Source: Anisakis pegreffii
Taxonomy: Eukaryota; Nematoda; Chromadorea; Rhabditida; Anisakidae
Direction: 5' to 3'
Assembly (NCBI GenBank): GCA_035041965.1
Contig: JAPYMA010002574.1
Location: 27,074-91,073 of the forward strand
DNA length: 64,000 bases
Made by a program: the position numbers and the translations under genes. Numbering within the stretch: the first letter of the stretch is position 1; each line of letters starts with the position of its first letter. This document shows, one piece after another, positions 12,901-23,540 of the stretch. The notes beneath the pieces are model-generated. The model did no database searches. It worked only from the letters and a program-made list of their open reading frames with translations, and was not told the DNA's origin.

Positions 12901-13986
12901 ATATTGAGTATTGGAGTTGGAGTAGGAGCCGTAGTTGGAGCCGAGAATAAGCGAATTGCATCCGAGAATTAGAAGGTTCGGTTTTGGAATCAAGGCCGAA
13001 CTTCTGAAAATTCGGAGTTGAATTTGGAGCTGGGTCAATTTTTTTCAAGTTAGGCATCACTGGTTAGTAAACTACTTCATGTATCCAATCTTGTTTCTAA
13101 CACAATTTCCGTTTTACAGATGTTTCCCAATTATATTTTCCAAAATTTTATGCACTCCAAGACGTTACTCTTATTGTTAGAATATCGTCATTCATCCACC
13201 ATTCACAACAAGGCAACTTATCAGCAGCATCAGCGTACGCAAAACGCTCCGGGTTCAGTTTGTACTCATTTCGAATTTTTCTTTTATATCTGAATTTATC
13301 GATATTTTGTCTGACATTTGAAAGTGTAGTTATTAGTTAGAGATACACACATTGATGCATTTCCAGTGACATTTGATTGAGTTGCTTCTTGCACTTATGG
13401 ACCACTCAAGCCATCATGAGGTCTCCTTTTTTCAATGGCAATTTTATGTATCTTAACTTTATAAATTTTATTATCTTATTTATTGACTGTGATAACTGAA
13501 GGGATCAATAACACTGTGCAACGGAAAAAACTGCGTAAAGCTGACACGGTCATTCTCTGAGGTAGTTTTGTTAGCAAAATCCGGAAATGAGACTTTTTTC
13601 GCCGTTATAAACCGTTTTCTTTCCGATTTGTCTAGAGATGGTCCAAGCTTTTGCATAAAATACTGAAAATGCCGCAGATTTTGGCAAAATCGCTTTCTCG
13701 AGCAGTTTTTTAAAGGTAGAATCGGAAAATGAATTCAGTTTCTGTAAGTGTTCCTCAGTCACTGGAAATTCGTATTGAAGGTATTTAATCAATTCTCAGG
13801 AACAACATTGTTCCTCAGGATATTTATTCAAGATTGTTATCAGTAAAGGATTCCTGCATACGTGTAAACAGTGAATGGTACAGTGAAATCGTACTTGATT
13901 GTTTCGCAATTGAGTTTGGAAAAGACGTGAGTTACGAGGAAAGTGTGTATATTCTTGACCAGAAATTCGCATTTTTAGAGAAATAG
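9955..13986 (+). CDS. Secreted, possibly PAN/Apple-like protein; model incomplete
   Basis: A start exon 9955-10009 encodes a hydrophobic leader (MILETIFIGMSVHAAFSS) and ends at a perfect GTAAGT donor in phase 1. Exon 10205-10281 continues in phase with SRCFYLPNIALNGGTY. Later exon-like frames with good acceptors are 11336-11431 (GAFLRNVAIEGGAAAAVRL, then EPQECQQYC, donor GTGAGA), from 13120 (YFPKFYALQDVTLIV), and a phase-consistent trio 13575-13640, 13678-13715, 13819-13986 ending IEFGKDVSYEESVYILDQK..FLEK and a stop. The recurring P/L-x-N-x-A-hydrophobic-x-G start and ECQxxC motif recall PAN/Apple modules of nematode extracellular proteins, but the full cysteine pattern is not shown. Exons between 10.28 and 11.33 kb and 11.43 and 13.12 kb are missing, so this could be two genes. 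A competing minus-strand ORF lies at 13571-13792. Confidence 0.4.
11660..11784. repeat. Dispersed repeat with GGGGA-rich core, copy A
   Basis: A G-rich patch reading GGGGAGAATCGGGGACATTT, then AAAAAGGTCAGGGACGGGGA and TTCGGGGACTCCCCGCACAC, ending CACCACTA at 11777-11784. The reverse complement of 39601-39650 carries the same AAAAAAGTCAGGGACGGGG block. Base composition is sharply unlike the flanks. Confidence 0.75.
11825..11939. mobile_element. Short inverted-repeat element (MITE-like)
   Basis: TCACCCGGAT at 11825-11834 is the exact reverse complement of ATCCGGGTGA at 11930-11939, and the similarity runs inward (GCAATTTAG against CAATTCAG) with one indel. The 115-bp unit has no coding capacity. 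No clear target-site duplication was found. Confidence 0.6.
12128..12751 (-). CDS. Possible C-terminal exons of an unknown membrane protein
   Basis: An upper frame ending at 12552 reads hydrophobic IIIILLPLYFCIIFSF, then PALLKGKMIISCGIRIDEG and NYHQIIFTGEKHL. Its GTCAGC donor leaves phase 2, which fits the acceptor at 12254. The next exon, 12128-12254, reads WLSESRMSSQETGSV, then HQHFGHRDSADSMNKCHTLQ and a stop. Phases agree, which is the main support. The upstream start was not found. A second frame from 12146 downward (MPYTAISLVYSLVMCSGLC) overlaps the end. It lies inside the plus-strand model at 9955-13986, so one of them, or both, may be wrong. Confidence 0.2.
12897..13062. repeat. Short element with GGAG/TTGGAG core and CATCACTG end
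   Basis: A degenerate GTTGGAG/GGAGCCG core is followed by a second degenerate stretch (TTCGGAGTTGAATTTGGAGC) and the terminus GGCATCACTG at 13053-13062. The end matches, in the same or opposite sense, several other low-complexity elements in the window. Confidence 0.55.
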
Positions 13987-14561
13987 ACTTGAAGTTGTTT
14001 TGTTTAGAACAATGAAGTTTTAGAAGAGCATTATGTTATGCTAATTTAACGTGATTAGAATTAGTGATCAGTTATCACAGAAATACTTGCTGGTGTTATC
14101 ATTATTTTTAATGGTTGAAAGTCGCCGTTGGTGCCATTTAATGAAACAAACAATTGCATAGCAACGACTTGGCAGCGAAATAATGACAACAAAATGAGTG
14201 CAATTTTAAGAAGACAGCAAATATCCGCATGATATTTTTGCAAATATTCATAGTTGATATAATGAAACAACAACAAACGAATATAACAATATTATTAACG
14301 AAGGAAATCAATGAAATGCAATTGCTAAAACACGTAATTGGTTTTTGTTCCATTAATTTACGAAGTATTCATTTCTTTATGAGTTGAGTGCGGTCAGTTA
14401 ACCAATATTACCAATCTGTTAAGTTTTATGAGTCTCGCAATCGACTTTAATTTAACCTTTCCTAAAACCCCTTATTTTATTGCGAAAAAAAAGCATCATA
14501 CAGCTTGATGATAGTTTGGCTCGAGACTCATAAATCAGTTAGATCATCACATTCACTGCTT
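13987..14561. other. Intergenic between convergent genes
   Basis: AT-rich sequence between the plus-strand stop at 13986 and the calumenin 3' end. Two minus-strand open frames of 71 codons overlap here, but they are Phe/Cys-rich with no splice or domain support. I see nothing else. Confidence 0.4.
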
Positions 14562-17180
14562 TTAGAGTTCAGATGGATCATGCTTTTGCAACTGCTCTCC
14601 ATAATCAGTTGCTTGCGATCCAACGAACGTGTCGTAATGCTCCAATATTTCTTCCATTGACAGTTTGCCGTCCTTCAAGTACTATCATTAAGTGAAGAAT
14701 ACTCAAGATATGTTCAAAGTGAAAATGTAAACGAAACCATTCATTTTCTCACATCAAAATCCTGAATTCATTTTTTTCCATGCCATTTTTATGTGAATGT
14801 ATCAATGCAGCTGCCAGATATATTCAGATCAAAATAATTTACCATCATTTCTTCTTTTTAATAATGATATTGTAACAATGTTTTCGAGTTATTACAGATT
14901 TATATCACTGAAGCCAGTGAAGTGTAGCTTTGTTTTGGATGAATTTTCAATAACTGACTTTATTATCATCCGCAATACCGATGAGGTGTTTTGCTTCGGC
15001 TTCTGCATGGTCGAATCCAACAGGCATTATCCAGTCACGCATTTCATTCTCAAAATACACTTTATCGCTAGGTTCATTATCGGTGGAATAATTATGGTAT
15101 GGACGATGAAACGAACCTGATTCAATTTACCATCACCATCTTTATCACGATGTTCCTTGAACATATCGCGCTCGCTTGCCACCCAGTCAGGTTCTTTTCC
15201 ATTTAATTCTGGATAATCCTCTGGTCGATACATATCGCCTGTAATTATCAACATTTATATTATTACTACTGTTTTCTGCATCATTATTATTTTTATTCCA
15301 CTTAGCAATATCATCATCCATTCATATCACCATTTCTTGATTTCGAGCTTTATGATGTGATCAACGCCAATATTAATGAGATAATGAATAAGTCACTGTA
15401 ATGACCAACTTGCTTACCAATATATTCCTCCAAATCAACGAATCCATCTTTATTTTTGTCGATATCTTCAATCGTTTCCTAAAAGATGATCACCAATAAG
15501 AGGATATTTGTACTCAAGCAGTAACACTATTCTATATTATTGTAAAATTTAATATTCAATCAAAATCAATTCAGTTTGTTTAAAGTGCATTACAAACATT
15601 AGGATGATAAATTTTTCATGGGAAAAATGAAACTCTGGAAAGTCAAGACCTCAATCGCACTACTTGTGTAATTAGAAGCACAACTATAAACTAGTGAATT
15701 CCGACATTCGGATTCCGACCGAACAATTCGGAAAGTCGGTCGGAATATTGAAATGTGAATTCGGTCAGATCCCGACCGACTGAAATTTCGCTCGGGTGCC
15801 ATCACTACCATAGATTCTGATCGAACAGTCATCGTTATTACTAGTGATGGCATCCGACCGACGGTTTTTTTTGGCATCCTCAGCTCATGGATCTTCCAAT
15901 TCGTATAGATGGTGAGGAAAGGGTATAGGAGAAGTGAACCCATGGAAATGGTTGGGGATGACGCAAAAATGCTCGAGATTGATTAGTAAAATATATTGGG
16001 GAAGTGACGCACTGCAACGACAATATCGCGCATGTGATCGCAATCTTCTGGATGCATGAAACAGCCGTATTCAGTTCGATCGAGAACTCCATTCGAATCG
16101 TAATCAGCAGCCTTCCATCGTCGTTCGTCGCGAGTAATCATTTTCGCGTATTCCGGAGATAGCTCCTGGCCTTCACCATCGGGAGAACCGTAAACCATCT
16201 CTCTGCAAAATCAACAGCCGTTCACTAAAAATAAATTATACTAATCACAAAATGAAAAAAAAATTCAATGAAACGCCTACACTAAATAAGTCCAATCGTT
16301 TACCTGAGTTTGCATGCAGCCCAATTATATCGAGACAGTCCCACAGCACAATACGAAATATTATCTTATTTGGACGAATTATCAAATAAACTTGATATAG
16401 AGAAAGCATTACGTAACCTGTAATCTTTCCACTCGAGTTTTCCTTCTTTTATTTTATCTTCATTGTAGTTTTTCCATGTTCTGTCCACATCGTTATTAAC
16501 GTATCTCTTCTGCATGAATTCGATATGATCTTTAAGTTCCTTTTCAACAAGAAAACCATCACCATCGCTGTCCATCTTCGGAAAAAGTTTTCTGCAACCC
16601 ATCACAATTCACTTCAGTCACTAGAAACTCTCAACAAATACTGCTCATTCAAATTCTACGTGCATCTGAATACATCAAAGAACATTACTAACGAGAGTCT
16701 CTCCTTGCTTAATTCAGGTGTTAAATCGTCATATTCTGCAGCCGTATCCTTTCCCAAAAATGCTTCATGATCGTATTTGCTGTCATGTTCACCACCCTGG
16801 AAACACATTCATTATTATTATCACTCTACAGTTATCATCATCATCAACACTGTTGTTTCATAATAAGTGTTAACTGATTTTCGAAGTTAATTTTCACAGC
16901 TTTTTGTCGTTCATAAATTTCCGTCTTTTTTTGAAGGATGATCATATGGATGAGTTCCATTTGGAGGTTCGAAAAAAGATCAAGATGCTTGCAAAAATAC
17001 ATAAAGGATTATTATCACAGGTTAACTCAACCCGAGCAGAGAGAAGGAATAAGGTTTGAGAAACTGACTGAATGAAGAAATGATTACCTTATTGTGATCT
17101 TTATCACTGAGAGGATCACCGTGTTCGGCAAGTGCTAACGATGTTAACGAAACCAACAATATTAGCAATTTATGACGCAT
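14562..17180 (-). CDS. calu-1: Calumenin (CREC-family EF-hand protein of the secretory pathway)
   Basis: A soluble multi-EF-hand calcium-binding protein of the ER/Golgi lumen. Exons: 17088-17180 (signal peptide [18 protein letters not shown]), 16693-16796, 16418-16591 ([14 protein letters not shown] loop; [18 protein letters not shown]), 16013-16202 ([30 protein letters not shown]), 15418-15478 ([16 protein letters not shown]), 15117-15238 ([23 protein letters not shown]), 14959-15048 ([20 protein letters not shown]), 14562-14672 ([19 protein letters not shown]). All seven joins keep frame; 945 nt, 314 residues, the usual family length. Five loops keep canonical acidic ligands; the second ([12 protein letters not shown]) is degenerate, giving the six hands typical of the family. 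The C-terminus is KHDPSEL instead of the vertebrate HDEF/HDEL retention signal. C. elegans calu-1 is the nearest relative I recall. Confidence 0.95.
15690..15875. repeat. Head-to-head pair of CGGTCGG-core elements with TAGTGATGGC ends
   Basis: Within a calumenin intron. One block rich in TCGGTCGG/CCGACCGA ends GGTGCCATCACTA at 15795-15807. About 35 bp further, TAGTGATGGCATCCGACCGA begins at 15842 in the opposite orientation. The two ends are inverted copies of each other. Confidence 0.7.
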
Positions 17181-17235
17181 ACTCGATAGAAAAACGAACA
17201 ATTACGCAATATTCAAATTTTATTTATAAGGCACC

Positions 17236-17260
17236 AACTGAGAGCTCTGAAAACAAACAA
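17236..17260 (-). promoter_or_regulatory. Strong 3' splice acceptor upstream of the calumenin start
   Basis: TTTGTTTGTTTTCAG|AG read on the minus strand, with the exon beginning at 17246, 66 bp before the ATG. It is either a 5'UTR intron acceptor or a spliced-leader trans-splice site; which of these cannot be told from DNA. Confidence 0.5.
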
Positions 17261-18333
17261 AATTCAGTTAATCGACAAGTCACTTTTGTTAAAGATGAAA
17301 CGACATTGTCATCTTTTAACAACTAACAATTACACACAATCAACCACTCAACATGGTGCTGTCCATAATGAGTCATGATGCTGTATGACGGAAGACGTAC
17401 GTCGAATCGAAAATTGCTTCGCTTGACATCTTTTTGATAAAAGTACAGCTAAAGGCACAGTGCTATACTTCTGGGGCGAAATATATCGGTACAGGTTTGT
17501 CCAAAACACGGCACATATGAACTTTTGATGCACGGTTTGGAGAGTGACACTGCTTAGTAGTGAGGTTTATTTTCTTCCTGAGCAGCAGTCTATTCGGAAT
17601 TAATCGTCTGTCGAAAAATAAGCGATTTTGGCATTTTCATTCGCGTGGTGAAGACCGTGGACACTGTTGCTTAAACGAATTGACTGCACAATGCCGTATA
17701 GCTGTTTGTATGCAAGCAAACGTGAGAAACGAAAACACTGTTGATGAATGATTATCAATTGTTGAGTGAACAAAACACTTGTGAACGAAATGAATTAATT
17801 ATTTGCAGTCATTTACAAATCGCTTCGTACCAATTGCAACCTGGAAGGGATCGCATTCAGCTTCAGTTTATACCCAATGATCACCAATCAGCCTAGAAAA
17901 GTTTTAAAATATCAAGTGATTTTGGAACAAATGATATCTGCGAAATTCAGCTGCTGGTGAGGGAATATTTTGAAAGTAGCTATCGTATATTGGCATGCTG
18001 ACTTGTCTCAGCCACATTATTCCAAGCAGATTTTTTCAGGGGTCAGGAGCAAGTTTTGGAAAAATGCTAAATGGATGTTCTCTAATGAACTTATGAGAAA
18101 CTGAAAAACGGAAAAGATTTCAACTGATCTTGAAAATGTGATCTATTAAAAATGTCACAATTGATTTTTCAATCATAATAAATGGTTGATGCAATTTCGG
18201 CTTGAATCTGGACTGCTAAAAGTGCATTGATGATACGAATGATTGACAGAAGAGTAACATTCTTGGTGGCAGCGATAAACTCTAGCTGTCATCACGTGAA
18301 TTTCACAGGTTGACGACAGGTTCAGTCAAACAA
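17261..18333. other. Intergenic, nothing recognised
   Basis: Only short open frames in AT-rich sequence. This is the presumptive upstream region of the calumenin gene; no core promoter motif is recognisable by eye. Confidence 0.4.
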
Positions 18334-19100
18334 CTATGTTTTCACATTCTTGCACTCCGGGCTTCCCAATGACCTCATGACAGACAGCGATTCCTCCTGC
18401 TCCTCTGGCAATTTCTTACATTTTAGTGAAGAAAATCAACGAACTCATCCAATCATTTTGTTAAGAATTTTTCTACGATATCAATGGAATCATTTCTTTT
18501 TGCTCCCTCAAACATTCTCTTTGAAAAAATTATTGAATGACTAAACGTTTGGACAGTAAATTTTAAAAAATTAATGAACAATGATTTGCCAATCTCCTCA
18601 ATTCCTCCTCAACACTCTCAAATTCCCTCGGGCGGAAATTTCCCTCTTATAAGACTCACTGATGTAGACAGTTCTAGCTGATATCTTTTCAGCTTTTCGT
18701 TCAGCAAGGTAGCAATAATAACGACAATAATGATAACAATCACAAAAATTCTTACTGATAACGAGGTTGATGGAAAATTAAAAATCATAGCGTAAAGGAA
18801 CGTTGATTGTCAATTGCTTGAAAAAAAGAGAATGAAAATTCACAAGGTAAGAGTTTAAAAAAAAAGATTACGGTTAGAGATAGAAATTGATCAATTGAAA
18901 CTAAAGATGGGATTGCGCTGATTCATGAAATCAGATAAGGAAGGGAACGTTTTAGGAATAAACGATTGAGATTTGAAGAGTTCATTGAGGCACGAATGAA
19001 GAGCAGCATCAGCAATGCTGAGAGAGGACTGTTCGAGTAGTATATATGAATGCGTATAAACGACAATCAATGTATATGTTTGTGTAGAGATCTGCATCAT
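18334..19100 (-). CDS. Possible small single-pass membrane protein
   Basis: Three exons join without breaking frame: 18902-19100 (ATG; HSCLNELFKSQSFIPKTF then PSLSDFMNQRNPIF), 18660-18754 (acceptor GTTATCAG; RIFVIVIIIVVIIATLL membrane segment, then NEKLKRYQLELSTS, donor GTGAGTC) and 18334-18414 (KLPEEQEESLSVMR then SLGSPECKNVKT, stop). That gives about 124 residues: a short N-terminal part, one membrane span, and a charged tail. No family recognised. The caution is that the membrane segment comes from an ATTATTGTY-type low-complexity stretch that would encode Ile/Val by chance, and the acceptor of exon 3 (GTAAG) is weak. Confidence 0.35.
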
Positions 19101-22100
19101 TTCTAAAGCACCTCTACAACTGCGCTATAGAAGAAAGTATTTGCTGCTGTTGATTGAGTCGGTGAGAGGCTGCGCCTGATCAACCAACGGACGAACCTAA
19201 TGCCACGTGTACTAACTGCATTCTTTCTATGTCGGTTCACAAATCTCTATCATTTTCGTATTACTGTAAAATAAGATTGGTATAATGCAGGGATAAAGAA
19301 GAGGAAACGAAGACGTAGGAATATTATTAGTGGTGAGGATAAGAAAAGAATATGTCTGAGAGTATGATGAACAAACTGTAAATGCCTTTCTGTTCTGACA
19401 GCACAAACGTCCGGCAGCTCGATAGGTAGTAATGAACATTAATAATCGAAAGATCCGAATCACATAGGTCAGCAACTTAGACTGGATGTGTTAGTTGTTT
19501 CAAATAGAATATTTCTGACAGAAAAAAGTTAAGAAGGGATTGAACTGCTTCGGTTAAAAGATTGCAAAAGAAATTCAGTTCAACGGATGCGCAATAAACT
19601 CCCGATATACCAAGTTCGTTCTAATAAATACAACCTTTAGATTGACTCACGAAACAATAATACGACAATTATGCTCATAAATTGTGTGCAAGATATTCAT
19701 TCCCACAATATTGCTCGATAAAATTTCTTCAAAATCTTTCTTCGATAAAAAGTCACCAAAATCATTAAGCATGTCAAATAGGGTACAAATGCAGTACACC
19801 ATAAATGGACACAACCCTTATTAACTCACTATGATGTGATCACTTAACGTTATCATCGTTTTTTCGTACGAAAATTCATGGAACACACTGCTGTCGACAT
19901 TTAGTAGTATTATAATACGTCAGGAATAAACAGTGCATTCTCATTTCACCATTATCATTACTGAATTGAATATTCATTTCAGCTACTCAACAATTCATTA
20001 TTGTGCATTTTATGAACATGACACAAACTCATACAGGTTTTCTATGCACTGTTTTGCAGTATATATTGTTACTACATATCTCGTGCATACGAACCTATGC
20101 GTGAATTTGAAATGTGATTGTGGGAGAAGAGAACGTATGAACATTGTGACTACAAAACACAATTCATATCGTAAAACAAATGGCTCAATACTATTTAGAC
20201 TCGGGCAATTTTACGATTTTACAATATTTTTAGCAAACATTTTCGCTTTTGCACGTTCTTAACAAACCCTGACAACAAGCATCACAGACCGTTGCTGCAT
20301 TGATTGTTCACTAGCACATTAGGCTGATTTGATAGTGGCAAAGCAGCATCGATTTATTTTTCGTACGCAAAGTTTTTGCAATGAATTCGAAGATGAAACC
20401 AAAAAAGGCTGCACATTCGTAACCAATAATCATACATAAATGATTTATTTCTGATCAAACGATTTATTCGTGTACTTTGTACAACAGTAGTAATAGTTTA
20501 ATTGAAGCATTTTGTAGCATTTTGAAAATCTCGGCAGCAAAAAGTTAGCGATTCAGAAACTAATGCAGGTGAATATAATCCGAATTCTATAGTGAATATT
20601 GGATTTCTGATGGATCGGTGATCGATGGAATTTCACAAGTGACATATCTTGGGTTCTCGGTAACGGCAATAATCAGGATAAGCGAAAAGCTTTGGTAACT
20701 TCTGCACTGCACATTGTTGAACGGCACGGTCAAAATTTCGGCATTCCTTCAGTGGAAGAGTTTTATCAAATTAACTCTCATTAGACATGCATTGAAAGGA
20801 CGAAACCACTGTCCCTTAAAAACCACCATCACTGCACGGAGCGTTGTAGGAAGACACAACGAAATACACCGAGCTTGGTACCAGGTACAAACAAAGGTCA
20901 ATGAGAAAATCTGCCGGTTTTTGTTCAGTTAATGGAGAGACAAAAATATGAAGTGATATATGGCAGAATTGATCGTCGTAGAGATCGTTCGTAACGTAGA
21001 GATTCGAAAGCGCGAGAGATGTAAAAACTGAAAGTCGAAAGAAAGTTGTATCCGGTTGTATCGTTAAAAATTATGAGCTGTGTAACTAGAAAAACCAGTG
21101 CGTATTGAGTAATTCCTATCGAATTAAAAGAGTTGTGGAAAGTCTGTTACAACTTGAAGCAATTTAAAACCAATTAATACTGTGGCGATATAACACAATA
21201 GGTGAACAAGATTGATTGATGCTTAATTAAGGTGAATATTCTTGACGTATAAGTAACTGCTGCAAAGAATCTTTGATGCGCTTCAAGATGCCTACTTGAT
21301 TTGGCAAGTGCGTTGTGTGAAATTCTACTATCAAAGGTCTAACGATAAGATCGTGAGTCGTTACGTGCATGTGTAAAGCTGTTTCACGGTTCTTCTACTA
21401 CTGTTTGACGCCGCATCTCCTAAATCAGATCAGCTGTTCAACTTCAACAGGATTCGTTTTCCCGCGATCCGTTGCTTTTATCGAGTGCAGCGTGCCAGCT
21501 CTAGCACATCGGCGATACGCAGCATGGATTGTTGCTCAGTGACCTACGCCATGTTGTTTTGGATGGATATACACAAAATATATGTATGGAATATAACATA
21601 TATATGCATGTGTATAATATCTGTGTTATATTCAGAGGAATGTGTGTATGAATAATGTATGTGTGTGTTACATATTAGACATCTTATAGAAAACCCTATC
21701 GGACATAACATTATGGGTTTGCCTAGTCAGCAGCCACGTCACGTTTTGGGTGAACCTCGTAAAGACAAATTGAAGTATATTCCATTATCGATCCTTTATC
21801 GATTGGTCGTTAATCAAAATTCACTCATCTTTTTCATTACGACCTCGACACTTTCTCAGATGATATTCTTTAGTGATTTAACACATGTGTGATGTTTATT
21901 CATCTTTTCAGTGTCAAATCCAGAATGTTTGTCTAGTTTATTGGTACAATTTCTATTAGTGATCGGGTTCGTTCCGGTTTGGCGCGTTCTTCGCACATAT
22001 TATGTAATGTTTAGAGGTTGACGTTTGCAACGATCGGTCTAGCGAAGTTTTGTACAAAATAAACATTGTTTTGATTGCAGTGTCACGCAGGATATGAAAT

Positions 22101-22187
22101 AATGCTATTATTCATTGGTTTATAAAGAGGATTCAGCTCTGCTGATGAAGTGAGTAGATTTATCAATAAATAATTGAATGAGTAAAT

Positions 22188-22215
22188 AAATATAAATAAA
22201 TAAATAAATAAATAA

Positions 22216-22268
<53 letters not shown>
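22188..22268. repeat. Compound microsatellite (AAAT)n then (AT)n
   Basis: About 33 bp of AAAT units run directly into about 46 bp of perfect AT dinucleotides. Confidence 0.95.
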
Positions 22269-22270
<2 letters not shown>

Positions 22271-23339
22271 GCTTTTAAACTGTCATTTTGCAAATGGTTA
22301 ATGTTTTGGAAGAAGTTTCGCAGGTTTTATTCAGTTTTTATTTCACCGTTGTATTTCCATATGAAATGAACTTTATATATAATCTAAAAATTAGAAAGAA
22401 TTTTGTTAAGATTCGCAACCCGGAAGTATTTCTAATCATAGGATCGTAAGGCAAAGGTTCGATGTTTCATGTTCTGGGGAGGGGGTGGGGAAGTTTGGCT
22501 CGAAACCGAATGGTGTACCAATGTCACAGATGTTGCCGAGCCTGAGTCAGGCTATGATATCTAATTAACTGTTCATGTTATCGGATCGGCGATTACGAAA
22601 CTGACTATAGACATGGCAAATGTCCGCATTAATGCTCGTCCACTTTCTGTAGCTGTTCAAGCACTTTGCGATCATCATCGCTTTCACCATTATCAGATAG
22701 TTACCTCATCTAAATATCCACCTTTCATTTAGGAATTGCGTCTTGTCATTGAGCTGCTAACCCGTTAACATTTGTATTATTACTCAGTTTACCTATACAA
22801 GGCAGTTTTTCATTTTATTTGTCATTTATTTGACAAGTCGCAAGTCTGTTACACTCTGTCCCCTATTTTGAAATTACTGATCGCCGTAAACGCAAGGACA
22901 GCACTAATTGAATGGGATAGAATTTGGAGATTGCAAATAGTTTAATGGAGGCTACAACATGAAAACAGCTAATAATTCTTGCAGCGGCTGTTTAATACCA
23001 ATCTACATATGTGTATCCATGAAGAATGGTCGCAAGATAAACTCATAACTATTTGCTATAATGAGGTCTTTTGTAATTTCATTACAGCAAATAGTTATGA
23101 TTTTAACTTAAAATAACTAAGAAATGTACTTGTGAAAAATCCTAACTGACAAACTAAACCATTTGCATTTTTAATCATCAAACAAGCACTGGTAATATTC
23201 AAGAGATTCCATGACTTTATATTGAACGAATTACTCATTTGTTCTGCTGGAAGTCAGCACAGTCGTTGTTGTTCTTGTTTTACCTACTCATAACATTTCT
23301 TATTTTGTATTTGTTATGAGAATGTTTGATATTGTTGCA

Positions 23340-23540
23340 TTTTTGGGTTCTCTGTGCTGAGCAGACGAGAGAGATCTTCAACAGGGCACGCGGCACGACG
23401 GCGTTGTTCATCTGGGGGTATATTGCGACTGCGTGCATTCACGCTGGCGGCGACAAGCACCAAATCAAGCAGGCTTGATCGACTTCCCGAATATTTTCGA
23501 GATACCGTCGAATGGATCACTGGGTTTGTGGTATCATCAC
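23340..23540. other. GC-richer island open in several frames
   Basis: This 200-bp block is far richer in G+C than the surrounding few kb. All three plus-strand frames stay open for 40-60 codons within it, and one minus frame is open for 109 codons (23314-23643). One plus frame starts after CTGAGCAG and reads LRAFTLAATSTKSSRLDRL, then PEYFRDTVEWITG before a GTTTGTGG. Because every frame is open the composition, not selection, may be the cause. It could be an exon, a promoter or an inserted element. Confidence 0.35.

Noticed and set aside
13571..13792. Minus-strand ORF KYLQYEFPVTEEHLQKLNSF with good composition
   Set aside because: It begins without ATG and overlaps plus-strand exons 13575-13640 and 13678-13715, whose phases join to 13819-13986. 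Kept only as an alternative.
22600..22740. Opposing frames NGESDDDRKVLEQLQKVDEH (minus) and NVRINARPLSVAVQALC (plus)
   Set aside because: Both strands and several frames look coding over the same 100 bp and neither has a usable acceptor, so no call was made.
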